64,000 nt of DNA from Streptomyces malachitofuscus (GTDB taxonomy: Bacteria; Actinomycetota; Actinomycetes; Streptomycetales; Streptomycetaceae): the NCBI RefSeq assembly GCF_014650055.1, contig NZ_BMUF01000013.1:124001-188000 (forward strand), read 5' to 3'. The notes beneath the pieces were generated by a model. It made no database searches, was not told where the DNA came from, and was given only the letters and a program-made list of their open reading frames with translations. Below are positions 1-9,142 of the stretch, piece after piece. Numbering within the stretch: the first letter of the stretch is position 1; each line of letters opens with the position of its first letter. A program made the translations under genes and the position numbers.

Positions 1-620
1 GTCAGGTCGAGGCGTACGGCGGGTCCGTGGCCGGGCGGGTGGTCGTGGATGTCGGGGGCGGGAGCGGGCACTTCGTCCGGGAGTTCCGTGCGCGTGGCGC
101 CGACGCCTATCTGTTCGAGCCCGATGTGCGGGAGCTCGGCGAGAAGCCGGTCGACGGGGCCGTGATCGCGGACGGCTATCTGCTGCCGCTGGCCGACGGG
201 GCCGCCGACGTCACCTTCTCCTCCAACGTCCTGGAGCACGTGGCCGATCCGCAGACGTTCCTCAGTGAGCTGGTGCGGGTCACCCGGCCCGGCGGGCTGA
301 TCTATGTGTCGTTCACCAACTGGCTCTCCCCCTGGGGCGGTCACGAGTGGGCGCCCTGGCACTACTTCGGCGCCGAGCGGGCCCGCGCCCGCCACCGGCG
401 CCGTACCGGCAGGGACGCCAAGCACACGCTCGGCGAGAACCTCTTCCCCGTGCACATCGGCACCACCCTGCGGCAGGTGCGCGCCCGTGACGACGTGCGG
501 ATCGTGTCGGCACGCTCCCGCTACTGGCCGTTCCTGACGGAGACCGTGGTGAAGGTGCCCGGTCTGCGCGAGTTCGCCACCTGGAACCTCCTCCTCATCC
601 TCCGGCGGTGTCCCTCATGA
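1..620 (+). CDS. Class I SAM-dependent methyltransferase (5' truncated by window)
   Basis: The frame is already open at base 3 and reads into a Rossmann methyltransferase, so the true start lies before the window. A GTG at 27 exists but would begin only a few residues before motif I. Motif I is visible as VVVDVGGGSGHF, followed by an acidic strand end (FEPD) and the post-motif VLEHVADPQ typical of Methyltransf_11. The methylated substrate cannot be told from sequence. The stop overlaps the next gene's ATG (ATGA at 617-620), so the two are probably co-translated. The neighbours (arabinosyltransferase-like membrane protein, acyltransferase, further methyltransferases) suggest a role in modifying a cell-envelope glycan or lipid; that role is inference. 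Confidence 0.85.
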   Translation, partial: QVEAYGGSVAGRVVVDVGGGSGHFVREFRARGADAYLFEPDVRELGEKPVDGAVIADGYLLPLADGAADVTFSSNVLEHVADPQTFLSELVRVTRPGGLIYVSFTNWLSPWGGHEWAPWHYFGAERARARHRRRTGRDAKHTLGENLFPVHIGTTLRQVRARDDVRIVSARSRYWPFLTETVVKVPGLREFATWNLLLILRRCPS

Positions 621-3600
621 CGACCACGGTCCAGGCTCCTCCTCCGGCAGCCGTCCCCTCGCGCACGACCACGGCGGGCCCCCCGGAGGGCCCGCGGTCG
701 CGGCGCTGGCTGCTCGGCTTCTGGGCGGTGGCGTTCGTCCTGTTCCTGGCGGTGCAGCCGGGCCGGCAGACCTTCGACACCAAGCTCGGCGTCACCGTCG
801 ACCCGGGGCAGTTCCTCGCGGACCTGGGCCAGTTGTGGCACGACCGCGGCTCGTTCGGCGGGATCTCCGACCAGTACATCGGCTATCTGTGGCCGATGCT
901 GCCGTTCTACTGGCTGGCCGACCTGGTGCGGCTTCCGGTGTGGCTGGCGGAGCGGCTGTGGATGTCGCTGATCGTGTCGGTGGCGTTCTGGGGCGCGCTG
1001 CGGCTGATGGAACGGCTGCGTGTGGGCGGCGGGGCGGCGCGGCTGCTCGCGGCGGCCGCGTACGCGCTGTGGCCGGTGTTCACCACGGTCGTGGGTTCGA
1101 CGTCGGCCGCCGCGCTGCCGGGCGCGCTGCTGCCGTGGGTGCTGCTGCCGCTGACGAACGAGCGGTACGCGGCCCGGGTGGCGGCGCTGCGTTCGGCGCT
1201 GCTCGTGCCGTTCATGGGCGGGGTCAACGCGGCCTCGACGCTGGCGTCGCTGCTGCCGGTCGGGCTGTATCTGCTCTCCCGACCGCCGGGCCCGCGGCAG
1301 CGCAAGCTGATCGCCTGGTGGGCGCCCGCGGTGATCGTGGCGACGGCGTGGTGGTGGATCCCGCTGCTGCTGCTCGGCTTCCACGGTGAGAACTTCCTGC
1401 CGTACATCGAGTCCTCGCGGACGACGACCGACACGATGGCGGCGACGGAGGCGCTGCGCGGTGCGGGGAACTGGGTGGCGTATCTGCACTACGGCGAGGC
1501 GTGGCTGCCGGCCGGCTGGACGGTGGCGACGTCGGCGGTCGTGATCGTCTGCTCGGCGTGCGCGGCGGGGCTGGGCCTGGCCGGGCTGGCCCGGCGGGAC
1601 ATGCCGGAGCGGCGCTGGCTGGTGCTGACGGTGCTGGTGGCGGTGCTGGTGCTGCTCGCCGGGTACGCGGGCGCGGCCGGGGCCCCGTTCCACGGGGTGG
1701 TGCAGGACTGGCTGGACGGGTGGCTGGCGCCGTTCCGCAACATCTACAAGTTCCAGACGGGACTGGCGCTGGCGCTCGTCCTGGGGCTGGCTCATCTCGT
1801 GGGCGTCGCGGCACAGGCGCGCGGGACCCGCCCGGTGCGGGGCCGGAGGTTCGCGCCGCTGGCCGCCGCGGTGCTGGTGCTGCCGGGGTTGATGTGGCCG
1901 TATCTCAACGGGTCGATCCTCAGCCCGGGTTCGTTCCAGGAGATACCCGCGTACTGGAAGGCGACGGCCGACTGGCTGGAGGAGAACTCCCCCGACTCGC
2001 GCGCGCTGGTCGTCCCCGCGACCGCGCACGGCATCCACACCTGGGGGTCGACCGTCGACCAGCCGCTGGACGTGGTCGCGCAGTCCCGCTGGGCGCAGCG
2101 CGACTACGTGCCCTTCGGCACGCCCGGCAACCGGCGTGCGATGGACGCGGTGGAGCAGGCGCTGCTGACCGGCGGTGAGGTGCCCGGGCTCGCGGACTAC
2201 CTGAGCCGGGCGGGAGTCCACTACGTCGTGGTCCGCAACGATCTGGACCCCGATCAGATCGGTGCCGTGCCGACCACGGTGGTGAAGCGCACCCTGGAGC
2301 AGTCCGGGTACGTGCGGGCCACGGGGCTCGGGCCGGTGATGACCGGCGGGGTGATCGCGCCCGGCACCCCGCTCCAGGTCGAGGGCCTGTATCCGCGGCA
2401 CCGGGCGGTGGAGATCTACCGTCCGGCCGGCGCGGACGTGCCTCGTCCGGGGCAGGCGCGGCTGCTGCCGATCGCCGACACGGCCGTGGTCTCCGGCGGG
2501 CCCGAGGCGCTGCTGCCGCTGGCGGACGAGCTGCGCGGCCGGCCGGCGGTGCTGACCGGCGACGCCCACCCCGGTCTCGGCACCCCGCCGGTGCAGGTGA
2601 CCGGTGACGGGATGCGGCGGGCGGACACCCGCTTCGGGCTGGTCCACGCCAACACCTCGTACACGTACACGTCCGGCGAGCGCAACGCGCCGGACGCCGC
2701 GCAGGACGCGGGTGAGCGGCCGCACCAGATCCTGCCTGCCGAGGGTCTGCACCGGCAGACGGTGGCCGAGCTGCGCGGCGCCCGTTCGGTGTCGGCGTCC
2801 TCCTACGGCAACTGGCTGTTCCATCTGCCGCAGTACGACCCGGTGAACGCCTTCGACGGCGATCCGGGCACGGCGTGGGCGGAGGGTTCGGCCGGTTCCC
2901 CGGACGGGCAGTGGCTGCGGATCGACTTCGACGGCAGCCAGGACCTGCCGGACTCCATCGGCCTCACCCCGCTGCCGCAGGACGGTGTGCGGGCGGCGCC
3001 GACGCGGGTGCGGGTGGAGACGGAGAGCGGCTCGGAGACGAGTTTCCTGCGGGCCAACGGCACCGCGCAGCAGGTGAAGGCGCCCGCGGGGACGACCGGC
3101 TGGATGAAGCTGACGATCGTCGACTCGACGGCCGAGCGTCCCGGTCTCGCCGGTGCGGGCTTCTCCGAGGTCGACGTGCCCGGCGTCCAGGTGACGCGGC
3201 TGCTGCGGCTGCCCACCGACGCCCGGAACTCCACGGCCTCCGCGCACGTCGTCTCCCTGCACCGTGCCGCCGACCCCACCGGGCTGTCCCTCGCGGCCGG
3301 CGAGGCGGGGCTGCACCGGCGGTTCGACACGGAGACGGCGGGGACGTACGAGGTGCGGGCGTCCGCGGTGGCCCTGCCGGGCGAGGCACTGGACCGGCTG
3401 CTGTACGAGGCGGCACCCGAGCAGCGGAGCCGGATCACCGCCACGGCGGACTCCACGGCCCGTCTGGGCGCGGGGCTGTCCGCGCGCAATCTGACCGACG
3501 GGGACCTGACCACCGCGTGGATCGCGGGCGGCCGGCCGACCATCCATCTGAGCTGGGAGGGAAAGCGGTCGGTGGGCGAGCTGGTGCTGGCCCCGGCCGG

Positions 3601-5140
3601 CGGGCTGTCGACGCGGGCCGTCGAGGTGCACATCAGTTCCCCGGACGGCGCGGTCATCGCCGGAGTCGACGACAACGGCTGGGTGCGCTTCCCGCCGATC
3701 TCCACCGACCGCCTCGACATCACGGTCACCCGGAGCGCCCCGCTCACCCTGCACAACCCGGCGGTCGGCGAGGACCTGCAACTGCCGGTGGGGCTGACCG
3801 AGGCGTATCTGCCCGCCCTAGACGACCACCGCACCCGGCAGCCGGCGGGCAGCCGGGAGGTCTCGCTGGAGTGCGGCAAGGGTCCGGTGCTCGCGGTGGA
3901 CGGCGAGCTGTACGAGACGAGCGTGCGCGGGACCGTGCGGGACCTGGTGGAGCGGCGGCCGCTCGAGGTGACGCCGTGCCAGGGCGGCCGTGCCGACCGT
4001 GCGCTGGAGCTGGCGGCGGGGTCGCACCGGGTGGAGGGCGGTGACGCGGGTCCGCTGGCGCTGACCGACGTGACCCTGACCCGCGGGACCGTGCCGGAGC
4101 CGGCGGCCTCCGACCGTGAGCTGCGGATACGGGACTGGCTGGGCGATCTGCGCGAGGTGAGCGTCGGTTCCGGCGCGGCCTCCTACCTCACGATGTACGA
4201 GAACCACAACGACGGCTGGAAGGCCACCCTCGACGGCGAGGAGCTGACGCCGCTGCGGCTGGACGGCTGGCAGCAGGGCTGGCGGATCCCGGCGGGCGAG
4301 GGCGGCACGGTGAAGCTGTCCTACGAGCCGGCGAAGACGTACGACGCCGGGCTGATCGCAAGCGGGATCGGCATCGTGGTGCTGATCGGCCTGGCGCTGT
4401 GGCGCCGTAAGGCCGCCCACCCCGACGCACCGCAGCCGGTTGTGCCGGCGCCCGGCCCCTGGCTCGGCGCGGTGGCGCTGACGCTGGTCGGCGTGGTGAT
4501 CGCGGGCTGGTGGGCCCTGCTGGTGCCGGCCCTGGCGCTGCTCGCGTGGCGCCGCCACGCGCTGCTGGTGCCGATCGCCTTCGTGGCGCTCGCGGGAGCG
4601 GGCGTGGTGACGGCGTTCGGTGCGGGTGAGCCGGTGGGAGCGGGCGAGGGAGCCTACGGCCATGTGGCTCAACTGCTGACGCTCATCGGCCTGTTCGCGG
4701 GCCTGGTGACACTCGGCGCGGCGCGCGGCCGGTCCCGGGGGCCGGAGGCGCGCCCGGACGCCCCGGACTCCGCCCCGGGCTCCACGGCGGTGCTGCCCCC
4801 GGTCCCGGATCCGTCCACGGGATCCAGTCCCCCGGCACCCCCGCCGTTGCCGCAACCACACCGTCCGCCGCCCCCGCCCACCACCGGTGTCCACGAGAGC
4901 CGGCACCCGGCCGCCCCGGGCCCCGGCGCGGCGCACCACCCGGCCACCGCCGCCGGGTCACGCCCACCGACCCCGCCGCACGGCCCGGAACCACACCGGC
5001 CGCCGCCCCCGCCCACCACCGGTGACGGCGAGGGCCGACACCCGGGCCCCGACGGCTGGGCGAGGTCGGCGGAGGGGGCGACGGGCGGGCCGCGGGTGCC
5101 GCGGCCGCGGGGTGGCTCGGGGTGGGGCGGGGCCGTATGA
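617..5140 (+). CDS. AftD-like alpha-(1->3)-arabinofuranosyltransferase family membrane protein
   Basis: This is a very large GT-C-type protein of about 1507 residues. The N-terminal third is a polytopic membrane domain with many Leu/Val/Trp-rich helices. The middle is an extracytoplasmic region with two discoidin/carbohydrate-binding-like segments near residues 740-800 (AFDGDPGTAW) and 960-985 (LTDGDLTTAW). The C-terminus returns to four or so membrane helices and ends in a cytosolic Pro-rich tail. The layout and size match the DUF3367/AftD family, which in mycobacteria adds arabinofuranose to arabinogalactan and lipoarabinomannan. Streptomyces lacks mycobacterial arabinan, so the acceptor is unknown. 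ATG 617 is preferred because it overlaps the previous stop; GTG 608 in frame is an alternative. The stop overlaps the next gene by ATGA. Confidence 0.85.
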   Translation: MTTTVQAPPPAAVPSRTTTAGPPEGPRSRRWLLGFWAVAFVLFLAVQPGRQTFDTKLGVTVDPGQFLADLGQLWHDRGSFGGISDQYIGYLWPMLPFYWLADLVRLPVWLAERLWMSLIVSVAFWGALRLMERLRVGGGAARLLAAAAYALWPVFTTVVGSTSAAALPGALLPWVLLPLTNERYAARVAALRSALLVPFMGGVNAASTLASLLPVGLYLLSRPPGPRQRKLIAWWAPAVIVATAWWWIPLLLLGFHGENFLPYIESSRTTTDTMAATEALRGAGNWVAYLHYGEAWLPAGWTVATSAVVIVCSACAAGLGLAGLARRDMPERRWLVLTVLVAVLVLLAGYAGAAGAPFHGVVQDWLDGWLAPFRNIYKFQTGLALALVLGLAHLVGVAAQARGTRPVRGRRFAPLAAAVLVLPGLMWPYLNGSILSPGSFQEIPAYWKATADWLEENSPDSRALVVPATAHGIHTWGSTVDQPLDVVAQSRWAQRDYVPFGTPGNRRAMDAVEQALLTGGEVPGLADYLSRAGVHYVVVRNDLDPDQIGAVPTTVVKRTLEQSGYVRATGLGPVMTGGVIAPGTPLQVEGLYPRHRAVEIYRPAGADVPRPGQARLLPIADTAVVSGGPEALLPLADELRGRPAVLTGDAHPGLGTPPVQVTGDGMRRADTRFGLVHANTSYTYTSGERNAPDAAQDAGERPHQILPAEGLHRQTVAELRGARSVSASSYGNWLFHLPQYDPVNAFDGDPGTAWAEGSAGSPDGQWLRIDFDGSQDLPDSIGLTPLPQDGVRAAPTRVRVETESGSETSFLRANGTAQQVKAPAGTTGWMKLTIVDSTAERPGLAGAGFSEVDVPGVQVTRLLRLPTDARNSTASAHVVSLHRAADPTGLSLAAGEAGLHRRFDTETAGTYEVRASAVALPGEALDRLLYEAAPEQRSRITATADSTARLGAGLSARNLTDGDLTTAWIAGGRPTIHLSWEGKRSVGELVLAPAGGLSTRAVEVHISSPDGAVIAGVDDNGWVRFPPISTDRLDITVTRSAPLTLHNPAVGEDLQLPVGLTEAYLPALDDHRTRQPAGSREVSLECGKGPVLAVDGELYETSVRGTVRDLVERRPLEVTPCQGGRADRALELAAGSHRVEGGDAGPLALTDVTLTRGTVPEPAASDRELRIRDWLGDLREVSVGSGAASYLTMYENHNDGWKATLDGEELTPLRLDGWQQGWRIPAGEGGTVKLSYEPAKTYDAGLIASGIGIVVLIGLALWRRKAAHPDAPQPVVPAPGPWLGAVALTLVGVVIAGWWALLVPALALLAWRRHALLVPIAFVALAGAGVVTAFGAGEPVGAGEGAYGHVAQLLTLIGLFAGLVTLGAARGRSRGPEARPDAPDSAPGSTAVLPPVPDPSTGSSPPAPPPLPQPHRPPPPPTTGVHESRHPAAPGPGAAHHPATAAGSRPPTPPHGPEPHRPPPPPTTGDGEGRHPGPDGWARSAEGATGGPRVPRPRGGSGWGGAV
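4854..5024 (+). repeat. Pair of 36-bp direct repeats in the AftD-like gene tail
   Basis: Bases 4854-4889 and 4989-5024 are the same 36-bp sequence with one mismatch, 135 bp apart. Both copies encode a PHRPPPPPTTG-type segment in the disordered C-terminal tail. The repeat is coding and probably arose by duplication within the tail. Confidence 0.75.
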
Positions 5141-6390
5141 GCGGACCGCTGCGGATTCCCTTCCCCGTCGTGGACGAGGTGTCCCGGCACTGTCTCCAGG
5201 ACGCGGAACCGGAGACGGTGCACATCGAGGTCCACCTGCCGGGCCGGCTCGAACCCGCCCGGATCCGCAAGGCGTTCACGGAGGCGCTGCGCCGGCATCC
5301 GCGCATCCTCATGCGCGAGGCCCCGGGCCCCTGGTACCGGCGCCGCTACGAGTGGGAGCTGACCGACGAGCCGGACGTGGAGGTGGTGGGCTTCCCGCCG
5401 CCGGGCGGGAACGCCCTGGCCGACGCCCGGGCCCGGGCGCTCGCCCAGGCGCCCCCGCTCACCGCGTCACCGCCGGTCCGGCTGGAGGTGGTGGGCGGGG
5501 AGGGCACCGTCCTCTTCCTCACCATGAACCACACCGCTCTGGACGGGCCCGCCTGCCTCCGCGTCCTGGCCACCGCCGCCGAGCTCTACGGCGGCCGGGA
5601 CAACTCCCCCGCCGCCCCGCCGGTACGGCCGCCGGAGACACCACAGGGTCCGCCGGACACCCCTTCCAACTGGTCCCCGCCCGCGAGAGTGGCCCCGGGC
5701 ACGCCCGAGTCGTCACCCGGCAACGGTCTGCTCGTGACCGAGCTGCCGCTGCCGCACCGCCCCCAGGGCTCCCCGTACACCGTCAACGACCAGCTCATGG
5801 TGGCCACCGCCCTGACCGTCGCCCACTGGAACCGGGAGCACGGCGCCCCGCGCCGCCCCCTGCGCATCACCATGCCGGTCGACGACCGCCCCCGGGACGC
5901 CACGATGCCCATCGGCAACGGCACCCGGCTGGTCGAGGTGCCGTTCGGGCCGGAGGAACTGGACGCTCCCGACCTGCCGGAGCTGCTGCGCCGCACCGCC
6001 CTGCGCACCCGCGCCCTCAAGTCGCTCCCCCGCCCGCAGCTCGGGCACGGCGCCGCCCTGCTCACCGCCCCCTGGGCCCCGGTGGTCTGCCGTGCCGCGC
6101 TGACCAGGGCGCTGCGCCGGGCCGCGGCACCCTGGACGTCGACCACGCTGCTCAGCAACATCGGGCGGATCCCGTACCCGCTGGACTTCGGGGAGGAGGC
6201 GGGCCGGGCGCACGCCGTGTGGTTCTCGGCGCCGGCCCGGATGCCCCGGGGCCTGACCGTCACCACCGCCTCCACGGCGGGCCGGCTGCATCTGGCGCTG
6301 CGCTGGTCGCGCACCCTCCTCGGCCCCGGAGACGGCGACCGTCTGCGCGACCTGTTCGCGCACCATCTGCACACCACGGAGGCGACCTGA
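5137..6390 (+). CDS. Condensation/PapA-like acyltransferase superfamily protein
   Basis: The 417-residue protein has the bipartite layout of the chloramphenicol-acetyltransferase-like acyltransferases (condensation domains, PapA, WS/DGAT). The key catalytic signature HxxxDG is present as HTALDG with His132 and Asp136. A later segment around STTLLSNIGRIPYP resembles the second-half core strand of condensation/PapA enzymes. No carrier protein or adenylation domain is nearby, so it is more likely a stand-alone O- or N-acyltransferase than part of an NRPS. ATG 5137 overlaps the previous stop and the stop abuts the next GTG, which places it in the envelope-glycan operon. An acyl decoration of the glycan or lipid made by the operon is a reasonable inference; the donor is unknown. 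Confidence 0.7.
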   Translation: MSGPLRIPFPVVDEVSRHCLQDAEPETVHIEVHLPGRLEPARIRKAFTEALRRHPRILMREAPGPWYRRRYEWELTDEPDVEVVGFPPPGGNALADARARALAQAPPLTASPPVRLEVVGGEGTVLFLTMNHTALDGPACLRVLATAAELYGGRDNSPAAPPVRPPETPQGPPDTPSNWSPPARVAPGTPESSPGNGLLVTELPLPHRPQGSPYTVNDQLMVATALTVAHWNREHGAPRRPLRITMPVDDRPRDATMPIGNGTRLVEVPFGPEELDAPDLPELLRRTALRTRALKSLPRPQLGHGAALLTAPWAPVVCRAALTRALRRAAAPWTSTTLLSNIGRIPYPLDFGEEAGRAHAVWFSAPARMPRGLTVTTASTAGRLHLALRWSRTLLGPGDGDRLRDLFAHHLHTTEAT

Positions 6391-7128
6391 GTGACGACCA
6401 CCGCACCCCCGCCCCGCGAACTGCGCGACTTCTACGAGGATCCCGCCGTGCCCGTCGCCTCGGGCCCCTCCCGCAGCCGCCGCCAGGCCCGCATGCTGGC
6501 CCGTGCCCTCGGCCCGGCCGGTGCCGACGGCCCGCGGACCGTGCTGGACATCGGCTGCGGCGACGGCACCGCGGCCGCCACTGCCGCCCCGTTCCTGCGC
6601 GGTCACCGGCTGGTCGGCGTCGACTGGTCCCAGGACGCCCTCGCCCGCGCCCGCACCCGGCTGCCGTACGCGGTGCGCGGTGAACTCTCCGGCGGGGGGC
6701 TGCCGTTCGCCGCGGGGTCGGCCGACGCGGTGCTGTTCAGCGAGGTGATCGAGCACCTCGTCGACCCGGACGCGGCGCTCGACGAGATCCGCCGGGTGCT
6801 GCGCCCCGGCGGCCATCTGATGCTGTCGACGCCGAACCTGGCGGCCTGGTACAACCGTGCGCTGCTGCTGGCCGGGGTGCAGCCGGTGTTCTCCGAGGTC
6901 AGCCTGCGCGGCATCCACGGCCGGCCGGGCTCGGAGGTCGTGGGCCATCTGCGGCTGTACACGGCCCGCGCGCTGCGCGAGTTCGTCGCCGCGTCCGGGT
7001 TCACCGTCGTACGCCTCGAGGGCGCCCCCTTCCACGGCGTACCGCGGGTGCTGCGCCCGCTCGACCGGCTGGCCTGTGCCCGACCGCCGCTCGCGTCGAT
7101 CCTGCTGCTGCACGCACGGCGGACGTGA
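6391..7128 (+). CDS. Class I SAM-dependent methyltransferase
   Basis: A 245-residue Methyltransf_11/UbiE-type enzyme. Motif I reads VLDIGCGDGTAA around residues 51-62, followed by VGVDWS at the end of strand 2, FSEVIEHLVDPD as the motif II/post-II region and RPGGHLMLSTPN as motif III. These are the usual SAM-binding elements. The gene starts with GTG directly after the TGA of the acyltransferase with no gap, so it is probably translationally coupled. The substrate is unknown; the position inside the envelope operon suggests an O-methylation of a glycan or lipid, by inference. Confidence 0.85.
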   Translation: MTTTAPPPRELRDFYEDPAVPVASGPSRSRRQARMLARALGPAGADGPRTVLDIGCGDGTAAATAAPFLRGHRLVGVDWSQDALARARTRLPYAVRGELSGGGLPFAAGSADAVLFSEVIEHLVDPDAALDEIRRVLRPGGHLMLSTPNLAAWYNRALLLAGVQPVFSEVSLRGIHGRPGSEVVGHLRLYTARALREFVAASGFTVVRLEGAPFHGVPRVLRPLDRLACARPPLASILLLHARRT

Positions 7129-7143
7129 GGGGGGCGGGGGGAC

Positions 7144-8070
7144 ATGTGGTGGGGAGTGGCCGCGGCCCTGTTGGCGAACGTCCTGTACAGCGGCGGGTTC
7201 GTCCTGGAGAAGCGGGCCCTTGCCGCCCTGCCCGAAGTAACGATCCGTCAACCCGCGCGGCTCCTGCGGCTGGTGCTCGGCAGTCCGCTGTGGATCGGCG
7301 GTTCGCTGGCGCTGGCGGCCGGTTTCGCCGCCCAGCTCGCGGTGTACCGCACGCTGCCGATCGCCGCCGCGCAGGGCATCTTCGTCTCCGGTCTGGTGCT
7401 GCTGGTGCTGCTGTCGGCGCGGCTGCTGGGCGAGGAGACCAGCGGCCGGGAACGGTACGCGCTCGGCGCGATCCTGCTGGCCCTGCTGATGGTGGTGCTG
7501 TCACTGCGGGAGAGCGGCGCGGGCGCCGACACCGTGGGGCAGGACGCGCCGTACCCGCTGATCCTGCTGGTGTGCGTGCCGTCGCTGGCGGCCGGGGTGT
7601 GGCTGTACGGCTCCGCCGAGCGCAACGCCCGTCACCGGCACCGGCTGCCCACGACGGGCGTCGAGTACGGGGTGGCCGTGGGCCTGCTCTACGGGGTGAG
7701 CTCGCTCGCCATCAAAGGTGTGTCGAGCCGTCTGACGACAAGCGGTGTCGGCGACGCGGTCGTCGGCCTGCTGCGCTCCCCGTACCCGTATCTGCTGCTG
7801 TTCACCGGCGTGTTCGGGCTGGTGATGTCGCAGGCGGCGCTGCAGCGCTGCCGGGCCTCGCTGATCGTGCCGGTGTGCACGACGGTGACCTGTCTGTTCA
7901 CGGCGGTGCTCGGCACGCTGTCGTTCGGTGAGCAACTGCCGGACGAGCCGCTGCGGCTGGCCCTGCGCGTCACGGGCACGGTGCTCGCGGTCGCCGTACT
8001 GCTGGCCATGCCCAAGCACGACACCGCACGACCCTCCCCCGTCCAGGCCAAGGAGTTGACGCCACCGTGA
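7144..8070 (+). CDS. DMT-like integral membrane protein
   Basis: The 308-residue product is almost wholly hydrophobic and shows about nine or ten membrane helices in the two-fold arrangement of the drug/metabolite transporter superfamily. The N-terminal half begins WWGVAAALLANVLYSGGF, which fits an EamA-like first helix, and the second half restarts at GVEYGVAVGLLYG. No charged substrate-defining motif stands out. It starts 15 bp after the preceding methyltransferase and overlaps the next gene by GTGA. In this operon it could flip or export a lipid or sugar intermediate, but nothing in the sequence proves transport of a given substrate. Confidence 0.75.
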   Translation: MWWGVAAALLANVLYSGGFVLEKRALAALPEVTIRQPARLLRLVLGSPLWIGGSLALAAGFAAQLAVYRTLPIAAAQGIFVSGLVLLVLLSARLLGEETSGRERYALGAILLALLMVVLSLRESGAGADTVGQDAPYPLILLVCVPSLAAGVWLYGSAERNARHRHRLPTTGVEYGVAVGLLYGVSSLAIKGVSSRLTTSGVGDAVVGLLRSPYPYLLLFTGVFGLVMSQAALQRCRASLIVPVCTTVTCLFTAVLGTLSFGEQLPDEPLRLALRVTGTVLAVAVLLAMPKHDTARPSPVQAKELTPP

Positions 8071-8318
8071 AACCCGACGACCCGTTGCTGAGGATTCTGG
8101 CCTGCCCGCTCGACAAGGGGCCGCTGCATCTGCTCGCGCCGGACGGCGAGGGGGACGAGGCGCTGTACAACCCGCGTCTGCACCGCCGCTATCCGATCGT
8201 GGACGGCATCCCGCAGTTGCTGCCGTCGTCCGGGGAGCAGGTGTCGGAGGAGGAGCACGAGCGGCTGCTGACGCGGATGGCCGCAGCGGCCTCCGACACG
8301 CCGGGGACGAGCGGATGA
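8067..8318 (+). CDS. Trm112 family protein
   Basis: An 83-residue protein with the Trm112/YcaR-like pattern: LRILACPLDKGPL near the N-terminus and LHRRYPIVDGIPQLLP in the middle, matching the family's zinc-ribbon-derived fold. Only one Cys (in ACPLDKG) remains of a classical zinc site, as is common in the actinobacterial members. Trm112 proteins act as small activators or partners of methyltransferases. Here it sits between methyltransferase genes and overlaps the next one (FkbM type) by ATGA, so partnering with one of them is a natural inference. The GTG start overlaps the previous stop. Confidence 0.85.
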   Translation: MKPDDPLLRILACPLDKGPLHLLAPDGEGDEALYNPRLHRRYPIVDGIPQLLPSSGEQVSEEEHERLLTRMAAAASDTPGTSG

Positions 8319-9142
8319 CGACGGACCGTACGTTCGCGGCGCGGGCGGCCGCGTTCCTTCCCACGCGTCTGGTGGCCGCGACGGCCCGGTCGGTCTACCC
8401 GCGCTTCGAGCCCGAGCTGTCCCGCCTCGCCGACCTGTGCCCGCCGGACTGCGACACGGTGGTGGACGTCGGCGGCTGGTACGGCCCGTGGACCCACCGG
8501 CTGGCCGGGCGCGCCCGCCGGGTGGTGACCCTGGAACCGGTCCCCCGGCTGGCCCGGCTGCTCACCGCCACGGCCCCGCCCAACGTGCGGGTGATCCGGG
8601 CCGCGGCCTCGGACCGGCCCGGCATCGCCCGGCTGTGGCTGCCGCCGGACGACGGCGGCGACCGGGGCGTGTCGTCGCTGGTCCGCCGGGACATCCACGG
8701 CCACGCCCTGGACGTCACCTGCGTCACGCTGGACGAACTCGGCCTGCGCAACGTCGGCTTCATCAAGATCGACGTGGACGGCAGCGAGTCGGCGGTGCTG
8801 CGCGGGGCCACCGGGATCCTGGCCCGGGACCGCCCGGCGCTGTTCGTGGAGCTGGAGTCCCGAATCCAGCCGGTCGGGCCGGTGGTGACGTATCTGTCCA
8901 TGCTGGGCTACGACGGCTGGGTACTGCCCGCCGGCACCTGGGTCCCGCTGTCCCGCTTCCCGCTGGAGGCCCACCAGGAGCGCACCTCCTACGTCGTCAC
9001 CCACGGCCTGCTGCGCCGGGTCCTGCCCTTCCGGGGCCCGCGTTACGTCAACTCGGTGCTGTTCCTCCCGGACGGCCGCCGCCCCGGAGCGCCACCGGTG
9101 GGCGACGATGGATCCCGTGCCCACCGGACGACGCCCCACTAG
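8315..9142 (+). CDS. FkbM family methyltransferase
   Basis: A 275-residue SAM-dependent methyltransferase. Motif I is TVVDVGGWYGPWT, strand 2 ends in VTLEPVP, and the FkbM hallmark GFIKIDVDGSESAVLRGA lies at about residues 148-165. FkbM-family enzymes methylate hydroxyl groups on polyketides, sugars and glycolipids. The ATG overlaps the stop of the Trm112-like gene, so the two are co-translated, consistent with a partnership. The last 35 bp overlap the start of the following hypothetical gene in another frame. Confidence 0.85.
   Translation: MTTDRTFAARAAAFLPTRLVAATARSVYPRFEPELSRLADLCPPDCDTVVDVGGWYGPWTHRLAGRARRVVTLEPVPRLARLLTATAPPNVRVIRAAASDRPGIARLWLPPDDGGDRGVSSLVRRDIHGHALDVTCVTLDELGLRNVGFIKIDVDGSESAVLRGATGILARDRPALFVELESRIQPVGPVVTYLSMLGYDGWVLPAGTWVPLSRFPLEAHQERTSYVVTHGLLRRVLPFRGPRYVNSVLFLPDGRRPGAPPVGDDGSRAHRTTPH

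Noticed and set aside
521..3781. A very long minus-strand open reading frame opposite the AftD-like gene
   Set aside because: It is antisense to a well-supported gene, is an Arg/Pro/His-rich mirror of high third-position GC, and has no recognisable domain. The same applies to the minus-strand frames at 5713-7251, 14419-17517, 33069-34970, 47521-50445 and 57251-59332.
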